DNA from: Gemmatimonadota bacterium
Lineage (GTDB): Bacteria; Gemmatimonadota; Gemmatimonadetes; Gemmatimonadales; GWC2-71-9
Direction: 5' to 3'
Assembly (NCBI GenBank): GCA_003221035.1
Contig: QHUB01000016.1
Coordinates: forward strand, 1-64,000
DNA length: 64,000 nt
Positions 35,631-44,795 of the stretch are shown one piece after another. The first letter of the stretch is position 1. Each line of letters opens with the position of its first letter. The notes under the pieces were generated by a model. It was not told the origin of the DNA, did not search any database, and saw only the letters and a program-made list of their open reading frames with translations. Made by a program: the position numbers and the translations under genes.

Positions 35631-37390
35631 TTCTGCTGCTGGCCGCGCTCCTCAGCGCGCAAGACTCCAGTCCGCAACTCCTCTACAGCGTAACGGTTCC
35701 CGACGACCGGTCGGCCTATCTGGTGGAAGTGCAGATCGATCGTCCACCGAATCCAAGCCGTCTCGTCATTCCGAACTGGGCGCCGGGCGCGTATCGGCTG
35801 ATGGACGCCTGGGAAAACATCCGGGGCCTCGACGCCGTCACCGCCGCCGGCGATCCGCTGCCGGTTCGCCGGGACTCGCCGAACTCCTGGCTCATCGACA
35901 CGCACGGCAGCGCGCGGATCACGGTTCGGTATACGGCGGGGCTGACGGATTCCGTCGCATGGCGGCGGCCCAACAACCGCTGGTTCCTGCGCGCGAGCTC
36001 CGGCGTGGTGGACGGTCCGCGCACCTTCATGTATCTCGACGGCTGGAAGCTGGCGCCCGCTCGTCTCACGTTCGAGCTGCCGCGGGGCTGGCGGATCGCC
36101 ACGGGTCTCGCACCGGCCAACAAGGACAGCACCATCTTTGCGGCCCCCAACTACGACGTGCTGATCGACTCGCCGGTCCTGCTCGGCACATTCCTCACGT
36201 ATTCCTTTACCGCCGGCGCGACGCCGCATCGCGCCGTCGTCGATCTCGGTGGTGGCCGAGCCTACGCGCCAACCACGTTTGTGGACATGCTACGCCGCAT
36301 CTCTGCTACGGCGATCGGCATCTTCGGCTCGGCACCTTACCATGATTACACGTTCATCTTTGTGGGCGGACGAGGCGGCGGACTCGAGCATCTCAACTCG
36401 ACCACCATCGGCGTCACGACCGAAACGCTCGCGCGAAATCCTCGCGCTGCCAGATCGGTGAGCGCGCACGAGTTCTTCCATGCCTGGAACGTCAAGCGAA
36501 TCCGGCCGGTGGAGCTCGGGCCGTTCGACTACGAGCACGAAGTGCGCACGGTCAATCTGTGGTGGAGCGAAGGCGTCACCGATTACTACGCCGACGTGAT
36601 TCTCGCGCGCTCGGGACTCGAAGGGCCCGCGGAATTCGCCCAGGGGCTCGCCACATCGATCGGCAATCACCACGGCAATCCCGCCCGTTTGCTGGTCTCG
36701 CCCGAACGTTCGTCGTGGACGGCATGGGATTCTCCCGCCGTCAACAAGGGCGACGTCATCTCTTACTATCTTCAGGGCGAAGTGCTGGGCTTCCTGCTCG
36801 ACTTGGCGATTCGCGATTCGACCAATGACACCAAATCGCTGGACGATGTGATGCGCTACCTGCTGGCGCACTACGCGGGCGAGCGCGGCTTCACGCGCGA
36901 TGAGCTCGTGGCGGCCGTGCGCGAAGCCACGGGACACGATTTCGAGGGGTTCTGGCGGCTCTACGTCACGGGCAGCGCCGAGATTCCCTGGAATGACTAC
37001 GTCCGTGCGGCCGGATGGCAGGTCTCGTTCTCGACGGCGCCCGCCGTCGACGCGCGTATCGGCTCGATTCCGCCGGCGGCGCAAGGCGGCCGGTGGCGCG
37101 CGGTGGCCGAGCCTGGGAGTGCCGCCGCGGCGGCAGGTCTCCAGACCGGCGACGAGCTGGTGCGCATCAATGGGCGTACCATCATCGACAACACGGACGT
37201 GCGGTCGGCGGTCCGCGCCGTCGGTCCGCATGGGGCGGTCGTCGTGGATGTCGTCCGCGACAGCCAGCCCCTCACGATTCGATTCCGCGCCGGCACGTAC
37301 CGGCACGTGCATGCGCAGCTCCGCGATCTCGCTTCGCTCACATCCCGGATGCGCCGCATCCGCGCGGGCCTCCTGAGCGCCGCACGATGA
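35627..37390 (+). CDS. M61-family glycyl aminopeptidase with PDZ domain
   Basis: 587 residues from TTG at 35627, in TTGA overlap with the GGDEF stop. Signal peptide (ILLLAALLSAQ), N-terminal beta domain with NWAPGAYRLMDAW, zinc motif HEFFHAWNVKRIRP, second Glu in WSEGVTDYYADVI. A PDZ-like domain is at about 485-560 (GSAAAAAGLQTGDELVRIN). It cleaves peptides in the periplasm; the family is known for glycyl aminopeptidase activity. Confidence 0.93.
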   Translation: MILLLAALLSAQDSSPQLLYSVTVPDDRSAYLVEVQIDRPPNPSRLVIPNWAPGAYRLMDAWENIRGLDAVTAAGDPLPVRRDSPNSWLIDTHGSARITVRYTAGLTDSVAWRRPNNRWFLRASSGVVDGPRTFMYLDGWKLAPARLTFELPRGWRIATGLAPANKDSTIFAAPNYDVLIDSPVLLGTFLTYSFTAGATPHRAVVDLGGGRAYAPTTFVDMLRRISATAIGIFGSAPYHDYTFIFVGGRGGGLEHLNSTTIGVTTETLARNPRAARSVSAHEFFHAWNVKRIRPVELGPFDYEHEVRTVNLWWSEGVTDYYADVILARSGLEGPAEFAQGLATSIGNHHGNPARLLVSPERSSWTAWDSPAVNKGDVISYYLQGEVLGFLLDLAIRDSTNDTKSLDDVMRYLLAHYAGERGFTRDELVAAVREATGHDFEGFWRLYVTGSAEIPWNDYVRAAGWQVSFSTAPAVDARIGSIPPAAQGGRWRAVAEPGSAAAAAGLQTGDELVRINGRTIIDNTDVRSAVRAVGPHGAVVVDVVRDSQPLTIRFRAGTYRHVHAQLRDLASLTSRMRRIRAGLLSAAR

Positions 37391-38013
37391 GCGCACGCGC
37401 AATGGAGCTGCTGCTCATCTTCACGTCGGTCTTCTTCATCGTAGATCCGTTCGCGGTCATCCCGACTTTCTTGGCGATGACGGCGCGCGATACTCCGCCG
37501 CAGCGCCGTGTGCTCGCTCGGCGCGGCGCGTGGACCTGCGCGATCACCCTCATGCTGTTTGCGTTGGGCGGCAGCCTGATTTTCAAGCTCTTTGGGATTA
37601 CGATCGGGGCCTTCAAGATCGCGGGCGGCGTGCTCATCGGGCTCAACGCGCTCGACATGGTGCAGGCGCGGCGCAGCCAGCAGCGCGAGACCGCCGTCGA
37701 GACGGCGGAAGGCATTCAGAAAGACGACATCGGCATTATGCCGCTCGGTGTGCCGATGCTGGCGGGACCCGGCGCGATCTCCACGGTCATGGTGCTCGCG
37801 CTCGGCGCGAAGTCCGTCGCGGCGGCGGCGACGGTCTATGTCTCCATCGTGCTGACCTCGGTTCTCACATATTTCGTGCTGTCGGCAGCGTCGATCGTCG
37901 AGCGGCGGCTCGGCCAAACCGGCATGCGCATCCTTACGCGCCTGATGGGACTTGTCTTGTGCGCGATTGCCGTTCAATTCATCATCGACGGCGTCAAGCT
38001 CAGTTTCCGCTGA
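37387..38013 (+). CDS. marC: MarC-family membrane protein
   Basis: 208 residues, about six membrane segments: IFTSVFFIVDPFAVIPTFLAMT, KIAGGVLIGLNALDMVQAR, MPLGVPMLAGPGAISTVMVLA, GMRILTRLMGLVLCAIAVQFI. MarC family, function unknown despite the name. Last of the coupled chain from gpmI; start overlaps the M61 stop (ATGA). Confidence 0.9.
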   Translation: MSARAMELLLIFTSVFFIVDPFAVIPTFLAMTARDTPPQRRVLARRGAWTCAITLMLFALGGSLIFKLFGITIGAFKIAGGVLIGLNALDMVQARRSQQRETAVETAEGIQKDDIGIMPLGVPMLAGPGAISTVMVLALGAKSVAAAATVYVSIVLTSVLTYFVLSAASIVERRLGQTGMRILTRLMGLVLCAIAVQFIIDGVKLSFR

Positions 38014-38148
38014 TCCTCAATCCAAAGGATTACACCCTCAGACCGAAAAAAATTCACAGCGACTCCGTCACAAGATTGATTGTAGCGTTTAGGGCGGCTC
38101 GTACGTTACCGCATGCGCGTGCCCGCTACCATTCCGGAAGTCCGCTAA
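38014..38148 (+). other. Intergenic region between marC and MEDS genes
   Basis: 135 bases without a gene. AATCC AAA GGATT (about 38018-38030) could be a small hairpin ending the marC transcript. The AT-rich part downstream should hold the MEDS promoter, but I cannot name convincing -35 and -10 boxes. Confidence 0.35.
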
Positions 38149-38937
38149 ATGCCGTCGCCACTTATCAGTGCGCTGCTGATCAATGCGCCGGTCAACCGGC
38201 ACTTCGCGCAGCTGCACCGTGACCCGCAGGCCCTCACCGAAGCCGTCACGCTCTACTTGCAGACGGGCCTGCGGCGCGGCAACGGCGTCATCGTGATCGC
38301 CACGCCACAGCATATCGATCTCTTCCTGGCGCGCCTGCGGCAGGACGATCTCGAGCCCGGCGTGTTTCTCAAGTCCGGCCAGCTCGAGCTGCACGATGCG
38401 GAGCTTACGCTCCGCAAATTCATGCGGCACGACATGCCCGACTGGGATGATTTTCACGACGCGATGAAGGCGGTGTTTGAACGGGTACGCGCGTTCGGGC
38501 GCGGCACGACCCGGGCGTATGGCGAGATGGTGAACCTGTTGTGGCACGAAGGGAAGCAGGACGCCGCCATTCGTCTCGAGGAGTACTGGAACGAGCTCGC
38601 GCGGCTGTATCCGTTCTCGTTGTTCTGCAGCTACATGCTCGATGTGCATCACCACCACACCTACGACGGACCGATCGAGGAGATCGGCCGCACGCACTCT
38701 GACATCATCGGCACGCCGGAAGATGAGCGCTTCCGCGTCGCACTGGATGCCGCCAGCCGCGACGTGTTTGGGGTGCCGCTCTCGCAGATGGTGGGCTTCT
38801 CCCGCCAGCGCGACAGCGGCGAGCAGCGTTTCCCGAGCGGCCAGCGTACGATGCTCTGGGTCAAGCGCAACCTTCCGTCGGCCAGCGCGGCCGTGCTGGA
38901 GCGGGCGCGCCGGTACTACGAAGAGTCTTTGAAGTAG
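38149..38937 (+). CDS. MEDS-domain sensor protein, copy 1
   Basis: 262 residues. The DcmR/methanogen sensory (MEDS) domain spans about 10-175: HFAQLHRDPQALTEAV, TGLRRGNGVIVIATPQHID, and YGEMVNLLWHEGKQDAAIRLEEYWN. The C-terminal ~85 residues (GRTHSDIIGTPEDERFR... SGQRTMLWVKRNLP...) have no known output domain. The next gene is a paralogue with the same layout. Ligand and partner unknown. Confidence 0.85.
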   Translation: MPSPLISALLINAPVNRHFAQLHRDPQALTEAVTLYLQTGLRRGNGVIVIATPQHIDLFLARLRQDDLEPGVFLKSGQLELHDAELTLRKFMRHDMPDWDDFHDAMKAVFERVRAFGRGTTRAYGEMVNLLWHEGKQDAAIRLEEYWNELARLYPFSLFCSYMLDVHHHHTYDGPIEEIGRTHSDIIGTPEDERFRVALDAASRDVFGVPLSQMVGFSRQRDSGEQRFPSGQRTMLWVKRNLPSASAAVLERARRYYEESLK

Positions 38938-38943
38938 TCGTTA

Positions 38944-39717
38944 GTGTCCCTCCTGCTCGAGGCGCCCCCGGGGCGTCATTTCGCGCAGTTTCATCGCGAG
39001 CCGGATAGCCTCGTCGAATCGGTATTCGCGTTTCTCGAAGCGGGATTACGCCGCGGCAACAGCGTGCTCGTGATCGCCGCGCCCGCTCAGGTCGAGCGGC
39101 TCTTCGAGCGTCTTGCCGCGAGCAAGCTTCATCCGAAGTCGCTGGCCAACTCCGGGCAGCTCGCCGTGCTGCATGCCGACCGCATCCTCGAACAATTCCT
39201 GGAGCATGGCCTCCCCGAATGGGCCGACTTCCGCAGCGTCCTCGGGCCGATGCTGTCACGGCTGCAGCCGTTCGGCCGCGGTATTCGCATCTACTCGGAG
39301 CTCGCGAACACGCTGTGGAACGGGGGTCATACCGACGCCGCAGTGCGGCTCGAAGATTTCTGGAATGCGCTCGGCGCCGCTTACGCGTTTGCATTGTACT
39401 GCGGGTACACGATGGACACGCAGTGCGAACACTCCTACGAGCGACCGCTCGAGGAGCTCGGTCGCACCCATTCCGAGATCCTCGGCACGCCGGAGGACGA
39501 GCAGTTCGGGGCCGCGCTCGACCGTGCCAGCAAGGAGATCTTCGGCATCGCGCTCACGCAGATGGCCGGCGTGACGCGGCAGGACGGTGCGCGCCGCTTC
39601 CCCAGCGGTCAGCGGACGATGTTGTGGGTGAAACGGAATCTGCCGATGTCGACTACGCAGCTCGTGGAGAAGGCTCGTCAGTATTTCAGGCTGAACGGCG
39701 GAAACGGCGCGGCTTAG
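38944..39717 (+). CDS. MEDS-domain sensor protein, copy 2
   Basis: 257 residues from GTG at 38944, six bases after copy 1. MEDS domain with HFAQFHREPDSLVESV, GLRRGNSVLVIAAPAQVE and YSELANTLWNGGHTDAAVRLEDFWN. The C-terminus repeats the copy 1 pattern, GRTHSEILGTPEDEQF then SGQRTMLWVKRNLP. The two arose by duplication and may form a heterocomplex. It ends four bases from the convergent ETF-QO gene. Confidence 0.85.
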   Translation: MSLLLEAPPGRHFAQFHREPDSLVESVFAFLEAGLRRGNSVLVIAAPAQVERLFERLAASKLHPKSLANSGQLAVLHADRILEQFLEHGLPEWADFRSVLGPMLSRLQPFGRGIRIYSELANTLWNGGHTDAAVRLEDFWNALGAAYAFALYCGYTMDTQCEHSYERPLEELGRTHSEILGTPEDEQFGAALDRASKEIFGIALTQMAGVTRQDGARRFPSGQRTMLWVKRNLPMSTTQLVEKARQYFRLNGGNGAA

Positions 39718-39721
39718 TCGA

Positions 39722-41377
39722 TCACATCCTCTTGTACTTCGGGCCGCTCCCGCCTTCTCGTGGTGTCCAGCGAGGCCCTAAGACGTCTGTGGCTTTGCAG
39801 TCCACACAGTTCGGCGCATTGATCCGCAAACTGCCCCCCCCGTCGCCCGCTTCATATACACCGGCCGGACACATGTGGGAGTAGAATCGGGCGACTTCGG
39901 GTGGCACATCGCCCCGGGCAATGAGATGACTCGGAATCGTGTCGCGCGTCGCGTTGCCTGACTTGAACACCGCATCGACCTTGCTCACGCCGCCGTTGCT
40001 CGCTGTCTCGGCACCAACATGCCGCGCCACCTCGGCATCCGCGTGCATCGCGTACTTGCCGCCGGGAAATCGACCGCCCGTGAGCGTCATCAATGCCGCG
40101 CGCAGGCCGCCCAGATAGAATCCATCGCGGAAGCCCAGCCGCATGTTACGCGTGCGATACAGGTCGCGCGCGACGTAGGACGCGTTGACCAAGCGGTCGT
40201 ACTCGGCGAGCGACGCGCCTGTTTGCAGGTTCTGGAAGATGGCGCGCGCCGCGTATATGCCCGATTGGATGGCGTAATGAATGCCCTTGAGCGACGGCAC
40301 ATCGACAAATCCCGCCGCGTCGCCGAGCACAACGACGCCGTCGCCAGCGCGCCGCTCCGGCAGCGCAAAGAAGCCGCCTTCCGGGATCGTCTTGGCGCCC
40401 CACTCCACCATCTCGCCGCCAGCCAGCAAATCGGCCAGCAGCGGATGCCGCTTCAACGTCTGCAGCAACTGATGCACGTCCAGCGTCGAATCGCGATAGT
40501 CGAGCCCGACAACCAACCCGAGCGCGACGAGATTCGGCTCGAGCGGGTAGATGAAACTGCCGCCAAACGCGTCGTTCGGGAGCGGCCAGCCCAGGGTATG
40601 GATCACGCGATCGAGCGGCTGCTTCGTCTCCCACAGCTCCTTGACGCCGAGTGCGAAGATCTGGGGATTGTCCGACGGCACGCGCTGCCACTGGCACCAC
40701 GTTTGGGCCAATAACCCGCGCGTCCCCTCCGCCAGTGCCGTGACTTTGGCGACGAGATCGTTGGGCGCCGCGCCGCCGGCTGTCGGGTTGCCATCGCGAT
40801 CGAGTCCCGCCGGCGCGGTGCGCACCCCCACAACCGCCGAGTCACGCACGAGCAGCTGTGCCGCGGGGAATCCGGTAAACACATTGACGCCGAGCGCTTC
40901 CGCCTTGCCGCCGAGCCAGCGCACGAGCTCGCACAGCGACGCGACGTAGTAGCCGCGGTTGTGCATCGTCGGCGGCGTGGGAAGGCGCAGTCGCCCGCGT
41001 TTGGTCAGCAGGTACACCGTCTCTCGCGAGACCGGCATGCGGAATGGGAAGTCGGAGTCCTTCAGGTCGGGAAACAGCTCGCGCAGCGCGCGCGGATTGA
41101 CGACCGCGCCCGACAGCGAGTGCTCTCCCAACGCTTCGGCCTTCTCCAGAACGCCGATGTTGAGCTCGCTCCCGTCTGCGTTCGCCAGCTGCGCGAGCGC
41201 GATCGCGCACGCGAGCCCCGCCGGCCCCGCGCCGACGATGAGGACGTCAAGATCCATGCGGTCACCGGCACCCTCGGATCCGTCCTGGATGATCAGTTTG
41301 TCCAACGGCAACGACGGCTGGTATCGAGCCGGAATGAACTGCTCCCTGCTCCCATCTCCCTGCTTCTGGTTAGCCAT
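39722..41377 (-). CDS. etfD: Electron-transfer flavoprotein:quinone oxidoreductase, altered cluster site
   Basis: 551 residues, normal length. The FAD motif VLIVGAGPAGLACAIALA is at about residue 45. It moves electrons from reduced ETF to the quinone pool. The C-terminal 4Fe-4S domain reads CPAGVYE and NCVDCKATD, where the fourth cysteine (CKTCD in the usual motif) is threonine, so only three ligands are seen. Starts at 41377 or at the ATG 40 codons later (MDLDVLIVGAG). Overlaps etfA by eight bases. Confidence 0.92.
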   Translation of the reverse strand: MANQKQGDGSREQFIPARYQPSLPLDKLIIQDGSEGAGDRMDLDVLIVGAGPAGLACAIALAQLANADGSELNIGVLEKAEALGEHSLSGAVVNPRALRELFPDLKDSDFPFRMPVSRETVYLLTKRGRLRLPTPPTMHNRGYYVASLCELVRWLGGKAEALGVNVFTGFPAAQLLVRDSAVVGVRTAPAGLDRDGNPTAGGAAPNDLVAKVTALAEGTRGLLAQTWCQWQRVPSDNPQIFALGVKELWETKQPLDRVIHTLGWPLPNDAFGGSFIYPLEPNLVALGLVVGLDYRDSTLDVHQLLQTLKRHPLLADLLAGGEMVEWGAKTIPEGGFFALPERRAGDGVVVLGDAAGFVDVPSLKGIHYAIQSGIYAARAIFQNLQTGASLAEYDRLVNASYVARDLYRTRNMRLGFRDGFYLGGLRAALMTLTGGRFPGGKYAMHADAEVARHVGAETASNGGVSKVDAVFKSGNATRDTIPSHLIARGDVPPEVARFYSHMCPAGVYEAGDGGGSLRINAPNCVDCKATDVLGPRWTPREGGSGPKYKRM

Positions 41378-42245
41378 GCAGCTTGCGGATCTCTTCGGTC
41401 AGCTTGGGAACGATCTCAAATAAGTCTCCGACGACGCCGTAGTCGGCGACTTTGAAGATGGGTGCGTCCTTGTCTTTGTTGATTGCGACGATGACTTTCG
41501 ACGTACGCATGCCCGCCAGGTGCTGAATCGCGCCCGAAATGCCGACGGCGATATAGAGCGAGGGGCTGACGGTCTTGCCGGTCTGTCCGACCTGGTCGGC
41601 ATGCGCACGCCAGCCGGCATCCACCACGGCGCGCGATGCGCCGACCGCCGCGCGACCGCCAAACGCCTGCGCCAGCTCCTCGAGCACCTTGAAGTTGGCC
41701 GGCTCCTTGAGCCCGCGGCCGCCCGAGATGATGACCTGCGCCTCGGCGACGTCGAGCGTGCCCGCGGGCGCCGGCTTGATTTCGCTCACCTTCACCCGCC
41801 CGCTCGATGTCACCGAGAGCGTCTCGGGCTTCACGCCGGCGGCGGCCTCATCAGGCGTGAAGATATTGGGCCGAAGCGACAGCACGGCGGGCCGCGCGGT
41901 GACGCGAACCTTCTGGAGCGCTTTGCCCGCGTAGACCGGGCGCGTGCCGATAATTGCGTCACCGTCGGCCGCAAGATCGGTGAGATCGGCGGCGACACCG
42001 ACGCCGAGCCTGCCCGCGACCCGCGGCGCGAGGTCTCGGCCCGTGGCAGTCGCCGTAAACACTACGGCGCGGTAGCCGCCGGCTTTCGCCTTGTCGGCGA
42101 GCGCTGCCGCACAGCCTTCCCGGTCCGTCGTGTCGCATACGACGGCATCGACCGGGCCGCCGAGGCGCCGGGCGGCGGTGACGACCTCAAACGAGACTTT
42201 GCGCAGCTTGCCGTCGCGCTGCTCGAGCACGGCGAGCGTTTTCAC
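41370..42245 (-). CDS. etfA: Electron transfer flavoprotein alpha subunit
   Basis: 291 residues. C-terminal FAD-binding site: VIISGGRGLKEPANF, GASRAVVDAGWRAHADQVGQTGKTVSPSLYIAVGISGAIQHLAGM and INKDKDAPIFKVADYGVVGD. It pairs with EtfB to accept electrons from acyl-CoA dehydrogenases. Overlaps both etfB and the ETF-QO gene. Confidence 0.95.
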   Translation of the reverse strand: MKTLAVLEQRDGKLRKVSFEVVTAARRLGGPVDAVVCDTTDREGCAAALADKAKAGGYRAVVFTATATGRDLAPRVAGRLGVGVAADLTDLAADGDAIIGTRPVYAGKALQKVRVTARPAVLSLRPNIFTPDEAAAGVKPETLSVTSSGRVKVSEIKPAPAGTLDVAEAQVIISGGRGLKEPANFKVLEELAQAFGGRAAVGASRAVVDAGWRAHADQVGQTGKTVSPSLYIAVGISGAIQHLAGMRTSKVIVAINKDKDAPIFKVADYGVVGDLFEIVPKLTEEIRKLHG

Positions 42246-42994
42246 AGAACCTTGGCCTCTTCGCGAAGCAACCGAACCAGCTCGCCGACGGCAGCGGCGC
42301 CTTCGCCGACGATCTTGCCCTCTTTGCGCTCGGCCGGCGGCGCCAGCGCGACGATTTCCATGCCGCCGGCGGCAGGCTGCACCGGTTTGATCTCGAGGGG
42401 CTTCTTCTTTGCCGCCATGATCCCTTTGAGCGCGGGGTAGCGCGGCTCGTTGAGACCTTTGTCGGCGGTGACGACAGCCGGCAGCGGGAATTCGAGCACC
42501 TCGATGCCGCCCTCAATCTCGCGCTCGGCGACGCCCTTCGCGCCCTGGATGTCGAGATGCGAGACGGCGGTCACACACGGCAGATCGAGGAGCTGAGCAA
42601 CGAGAGATCCGATTTGATGATTGTAGTCGTCGATCGCCATGCGGCCGAAGAGAATCAGGTCCCACGTGTCCGGTTTCAGGGCCGCTGCGATCAGTTTCGC
42701 GGTCTCGTACGGATCGGCGGGAATCTTGTCCGTTTGGAGCAGCACGCCCCGGTCGGCCCCCATCGCAAGCGCGGTGCGAATCGTCTCCTGCGCCGCCGCG
42801 GGACCGAGGCAGAAGACGGCTACTTCGCCGCTTCCGGCTTTCTCTTTGCGCCGCAGCGCCTCTTCGACTGCGAATTCGTCGTAGGGGTTCAACACGAATT
42901 TCACCCCGGCTTCGTCGAGACTTTTGCCGTCAGGCGAAATCTTCACGCGCGTCTCCGAGTCGGGCACGCGCTTGACACATACGGCGATTTTCAT
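42242..42994 (-). CDS. etfB: Electron transfer flavoprotein beta subunit
   Basis: 250 residues. KIAVCVKRVPDSETRVKI start, NPYDEFAVEEALR, and DDYNHQIGSLVAQLLDLPC with the YxHxxG-like AMP site. First gene of the etfB-etfA-ETF-QO operon. It likely works with the dehydrogenase at 45518-46705. Confidence 0.95.
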   Translation of the reverse strand: MKIAVCVKRVPDSETRVKISPDGKSLDEAGVKFVLNPYDEFAVEEALRRKEKAGSGEVAVFCLGPAAAQETIRTALAMGADRGVLLQTDKIPADPYETAKLIAAALKPDTWDLILFGRMAIDDYNHQIGSLVAQLLDLPCVTAVSHLDIQGAKGVAEREIEGGIEVLEFPLPAVVTADKGLNEPRYPALKGIMAAKKKPLEIKPVQPAAGGMEIVALAPPAERKEGKIVGEGAAAVGELVRLLREEAKVL

Positions 42995-43011
42995 GAGGCC
43001 CGAAAGCTACG

Positions 43012-44766
43012 CTAGGGCTTTGCCGATCGGAACAGAGAGATCCCCCAACGTTCGGGATCGTCGGGAGGATTGGCGTTCCAGTTGCCGTAGGAGTGGGAGC
43101 CGTCGGAGGTATAACGCAACACATAGCTGCCGGCCGGGAGCGTAATGACGCCGTCGAACGAGCGATTCTTGTCCGAGCCGCCGGCGGGCTGCGTATCGTC
43201 GTACTTCATCTTCCAGACCACGTCCCCCGCCGCGTCCTCGATCCAGCCGTAGTCGAACATCTCACTATCGCGGCCTTCGCCGATCGCCAGGACCCGCACC
43301 CGGGTCTGCTCGGTCAATTGGAATGTGGTGCGAGCGTCTTCATCGTTGCCCATGTGGTTCAGCTGGGCCATCGTAAAATCCGTGGCGTGCATCGTCATGA
43401 ACGGACCGACGTCGGCCGAATTCAGCTTCCCGGTCGCCGGGAAGATGCTGATGCCCCAGTACCGCTCCTCGGCCGGGGGAGCCCCGTTCCAGTGATCGTA
43501 GGAATGCGAATCGTCGCTCTTGTAGTAGACGAGATAATTGCCGGGCGCGAGATGAATGACGCTGTCGAACAGCCGGTTTTTCTCGGCGCCGCCCGCGTGC
43601 CCGGTGTTCGCGTAGCTCATCCCCCACACCCGCTTGTGCTGCTCGTCGTCCACGATCCACGCGTAGTCCGCCATGTGGTCGGAAAAACCTTCGCCGATCG
43701 CGTAGATCCGCACGTCCATCGGCCGCCGCAGCGCGAACCCGGCACTGCGCATCTCATCGTCCTCGACGCCAATCAGGGAAACGATCGTCTGACCCGCCGG
43801 CACCGGCTCGTAGTCGAAGGGACGGACCGACGCGCGCGCCGCCGGGTCAGCCACGCGCAATGTCAGCCCCCAGGACTCCGGATCGGTGGCCGGCATGCTG
43901 TTCCAGTCGTCGGGACTGTGCGAATCATCGCACGCGAAGTAGGCGACGTAATGGCCCGGTTTGAGCTTGAGGGTCTCGTGCGCGACACGATTCTTCGCTG
44001 CGCCCCCCGCCGGATCGGTCGACTCGTATGACATCGTCCACACGCGCTTGCGCGTGTCCGCGTTCATGATCCAGCCGTAGTCGGCCGCCGCATCGGCCGT
44101 CAACTCGCCGATCGAATAGACCTCGACCGGCGTCGGCCGGGTGATCTCGAAGCCTTTTCGCGCCGTTCGCGCGCGCTCGGGAGCGAGTGTGACGATAGCG
44201 GTGCTGGTCGCCGCCGCGTGCGCGGCGGCAATGTCGTCGGGACTGGCCGGGCGACCAGTGCCGCTGATCGTCACCCCGAACTGCTTGTAGAGCCCGCTCT
44301 CGACGTAGGGACCGCCGTACTTGGCGCGCCTGCCGAGGCGGATCAGGTCCTTGAGGCTGAGATCGAGACTGCTCTCGTTGAACGTGACCGACGAGGATGG
44401 ATATGAGGCGTAATGCGCTTCGTAGGTGCCGGCCGGCAGCCGCACGTTGCCGGAAAAATGCCGCAGGCCGTTGGATTCGCGCTTCGTATCTACTGCCCGC
44501 AGATCCCATACGACGGCGCGGGTCCGCGCATCCAGGATCCAGGCCGCGGCGGGCCAGGTGGTCTGCTCATCGTCCTGCCAGTGCGCGTCGTCCCGGGTGC
44601 GGAGCCTGTCCGGCCATGGTTCAGCGCCCGTTGCGGTGATCGTGACTTCCTGCTCGGACGGCAGCACGAACACGCTCACCCGATGCTCTCGGGAAGCGAG
44701 GTCGTGAATGTCTACAATCTGCATTTGTGCGAGGACGAGCAGCAGCGCGAGGTGCATGGCGCTCAT
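43012..44766 (-). CDS. Secreted protein with four internal repeats, unknown family
   Basis: 584 residues with a short signal-like N-terminus. It holds four degenerate repeats of about 125-130 residues. Three have an element AIGEG...DYGWI...VW.M.Y.... followed by LPAGSYVLRYTSDGSHSY, GNYLVYYKSDDSHSYDHWN and GHYVAYFACDDSHSPDDWN, then a W-G-I/L strand. The first repeat is more divergent (LPAGTYEAHYASYPSSSV). The pattern suggests paired beta-sandwich modules on the surface. I recognise no domain family. Confidence 0.7.
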   Translation of the reverse strand: MSAMHLALLLVLAQMQIVDIHDLASREHRVSVFVLPSEQEVTITATGAEPWPDRLRTRDDAHWQDDEQTTWPAAAWILDARTRAVVWDLRAVDTKRESNGLRHFSGNVRLPAGTYEAHYASYPSSSVTFNESSLDLSLKDLIRLGRRAKYGGPYVESGLYKQFGVTISGTGRPASPDDIAAAHAAATSTAIVTLAPERARTARKGFEITRPTPVEVYSIGELTADAAADYGWIMNADTRKRVWTMSYESTDPAGGAAKNRVAHETLKLKPGHYVAYFACDDSHSPDDWNSMPATDPESWGLTLRVADPAARASVRPFDYEPVPAGQTIVSLIGVEDDEMRSAGFALRRPMDVRIYAIGEGFSDHMADYAWIVDDEQHKRVWGMSYANTGHAGGAEKNRLFDSVIHLAPGNYLVYYKSDDSHSYDHWNGAPPAEERYWGISIFPATGKLNSADVGPFMTMHATDFTMAQLNHMGNDEDARTTFQLTEQTRVRVLAIGEGRDSEMFDYGWIEDAAGDVVWKMKYDDTQPAGGSDKNRSFDGVITLPAGSYVLRYTSDGSHSYGNWNANPPDDPERWGISLFRSAKP

Positions 44767-44795
44767 AACGGGCGACTGGAACCCCGGGTTTCTAC

